From the NCBI GenBank assembly GCA_002469605.1, contig DKMV01000184.1:6167-12142 (forward strand): 5,976 nt of DNA, in the 5' to 3' direction. Every line of letters begins with the position of its first letter. Positions within the stretch are counted from its first letter, which is position 1. The stretch comes from Leclercia sp. UBA7405. GTDB taxonomy: Bacteria; Pseudomonadota; Gammaproteobacteria; Enterobacterales; Enterobacteriaceae. This document shows positions 4,746 through 5,976 of this stretch, in pieces. The notes beneath the pieces are model-generated. The model saw nothing but the letters and a program-made list of their open reading frames with translations. It had not been told where the DNA came from and made no database searches. The position numbers and the translations under genes were made by a program.

Positions 4746-5976
4746 TTACACACCGATGTTCCGCAACTTCTCCCCTGCCATCAGCTTACGTTCAATATGC
4801 TCAAGCGTAACCCCTTTGGTTTCCGGGATCAGCCAGAAGGTAATGCCGATAAAGGCCACGTTCAGCACCGTATAGAGCCAGAAGGTGCCCGCTGCGCCAA
4901 TGGCATCCAGCAGCGTCAGGAAGGTCGCGCCGATAATCATGTTCGACACCCAGTTGGTAGTAGTGGAACAGGTAATACCAAAATCGCGGCATTTCAGCGG
5001 CTGAATTTCCGAGCACAGGATCCACACTACCGGCGCGGCGCTCATGGCGTAACCGGCAATACACATCATGGTCATACCAACGGAGAGCCAGGAAAGGCCG
5101 CTGGAGGCGGTGCCGTTATCAAACTGCATCAGGCAGTAGCCCAGAATCAGGGTGCCCAGCGCCATGACGCTAAAGCCAATCTTCAGGGCCGGCTTGCGAC
5201 CGGCTTTATCCACGGTAAAGACCGCAATAAAGGTGGCGAACATAAAAGTCAGCCCCACCACCAGGGTGGCGATCATCTGCTGTTCGGTAGTGGTAAAACC
5301 GGCCATTTTGAAGATACGCGGCGCGTAGTACATGATGATATTCATGCCGGTAAACTGCTGCATCGCCTGTAACAGCATGCCGAGGAACACCGCCCGACGC
5401 ACGTTACGGTTCACCTTAAACAACGACCAACCGCCCTGCTTCAGCTTCAGGCTCTCGCGGATCTCGTTCAGCTCTTCCCGCGCCTTTTCCGAAGTATCAC
5501 GCAGCATGCGCAGCACCTCTTCTGCCTCGACGTGGCGCCCTTTTTGCGCCAGCCAGCGCGGGCTGTTGGGCAGGAAGATAACCAGCACAATCAGCAGCAG
5601 TGCCGGTAGCGCCAGCACGCCCAGCATGGCGCGCCAGTTGCCGCTGTAGCTGAAGTAAGTATCAGATAAAAAGGCCAGCACGATCCCAAGGGTCACCATC
5701 AGCTGATACATGCTGATCATCTTGCCGCGCACGTTCTCGCTCGCCATCTCCGACAGGTAAAGCGGCGCCGTGTAGGAGGCAATCCCCACCGCCACGCCCA
5801 GCAGCACCCGGGAGAGCAGCAGTACTTCAATATTGGTGGCAAAAGCAGAGCCGATAGAGCCGGCCACAAAGAGGATCGCACCAACCATCAGGCTATATTT
5901 GCGCCCGAGCCGGAACGAGAGCCAGCCATTGAACAGCGCGCCAATCGCCGCGCCGAGCATCATGCTGCTCACCACC
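4746..5976 (-). CDS. araE: AraE arabinose-proton symporter, N-terminus beyond window edge
   Basis: Inner-membrane major facilitator (sugar porter family) that imports L-arabinose with a proton. The visible 409 residues, ending in E-K-L-R-N-I-G-V, correspond to residues 64-472 of the 472-residue E. coli AraE as I recall it, so 63 residues and the promoter lie beyond the right edge; the GTG at 5975 is an internal valine. Family motifs, in fragment numbering: G17..F21-R-L-G-R25-K (loop 2-3), P136-N-S-P-R-W141, Q206-Q-F-T-G-M-N212, D256-K-A-G-R-K-P262, S322-E-I-Q-P326 and P384-E-T-K-G388. In E. coli araE is induced by AraC with arabinose and CRP; those sites are outside the window. Convergent with ogl. 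Near-identity to the E. coli protein makes the symbol secure. Confidence 0.97.
   Translation of the reverse strand, partial: VVSSMMLGAAIGALFNGWLSFRLGRKYSLMVGAILFVAGSIGSAFATNIEVLLLSRVLLGVAVGIASYTAPLYLSEMASENVRGKMISMYQLMVTLGIVLAFLSDTYFSYSGNWRAMLGVLALPALLLIVLVIFLPNSPRWLAQKGRHVEAEEVLRMLRDTSEKAREELNEIRESLKLKQGGWSLFKVNRNVRRAVFLGMLLQAMQQFTGMNIIMYYAPRIFKMAGFTTTEQQMIATLVVGLTFMFATFIAVFTVDKAGRKPALKIGFSVMALGTLILGYCLMQFDNGTASSGLSWLSVGMTMMCIAGYAMSAAPVVWILCSEIQPLKCRDFGITCSTTTNWVSNMIIGATFLTLLDAIGAAGTFWLYTVLNVAFIGITFWLIPETKGVTLEHIERKLMAGEKLRNIGV

Noticed and set aside
4734..5372. Open frame of 212 codons on the + strand opposite araE
   Set aside because: araE on the - strand is unmistakable over the same interval; the + frame resembles no protein family and is His/Gly/Gln-rich as antisense frames often are.
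1..5976. CRISPR array, tRNA, rRNA, insertion sequence or transposase gene
   Set aside because: No regularly spaced repeats with unique spacers, no cloverleaf-like segment and no transposase-like protein were seen on either strand.

Overview
The window looks like the chromosome of a plant- or gut-associated member of the Enterobacteriaceae, probably of the Enterobacter/Klebsiella type rather than Escherichia. The partial gene at the right edge encodes a protein that matches E. coli AraE as I recall it almost residue for residue. The four genes to its left form the oligogalacturonide (pectin fragment) uptake and cleavage module best known from Dickeya/Erwinia, which E. coli K-12 lacks. The genus is an inference; no marker gene is present.

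Layout. Positions 1-3059 (+ strand) hold the end of an ABC importer operon: the 3' part of permease togN, the complete ATPase togA and the complete periplasmic binding protein togB, spaced 12 and 14 nt apart. A strong intrinsic terminator (3076-3109) follows togB. The Shine-Dalgarno of ogl (oligogalacturonate lyase, GTG start at 3124, end 4251) begins almost directly after its T-tract. Positions 4252-4745 are a gene-free convergent intergenic region. It holds two direct copies of a REP-like hairpin element, one near each gene's 3' end, and a block dense in inverted repeats between them. From 4746 to the right edge, on the - strand, lies the C-terminal 409 codons of araE, the arabinose/H+ symporter.

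How the genes work together. TogM (presumably just left of the window), TogN, TogA and TogB import short and unsaturated oligogalacturonides. Ogl splits the unsaturated digalacturonate in the cytoplasm to 5-keto-4-deoxyuronate, the substrate of KduI/KduD. AraE imports L-arabinose, a pectin side-chain sugar. In E. coli K-12 kduD/kduI lie just upstream of araE, so the tog-ogl module probably sits beside its downstream enzymes.

The coding genes belong to known families. The parts most worth a second look are the repeat-rich structured intergenic block, the terminator placed directly in front of ogl, and the alanine in the Walker A motif of TogA.
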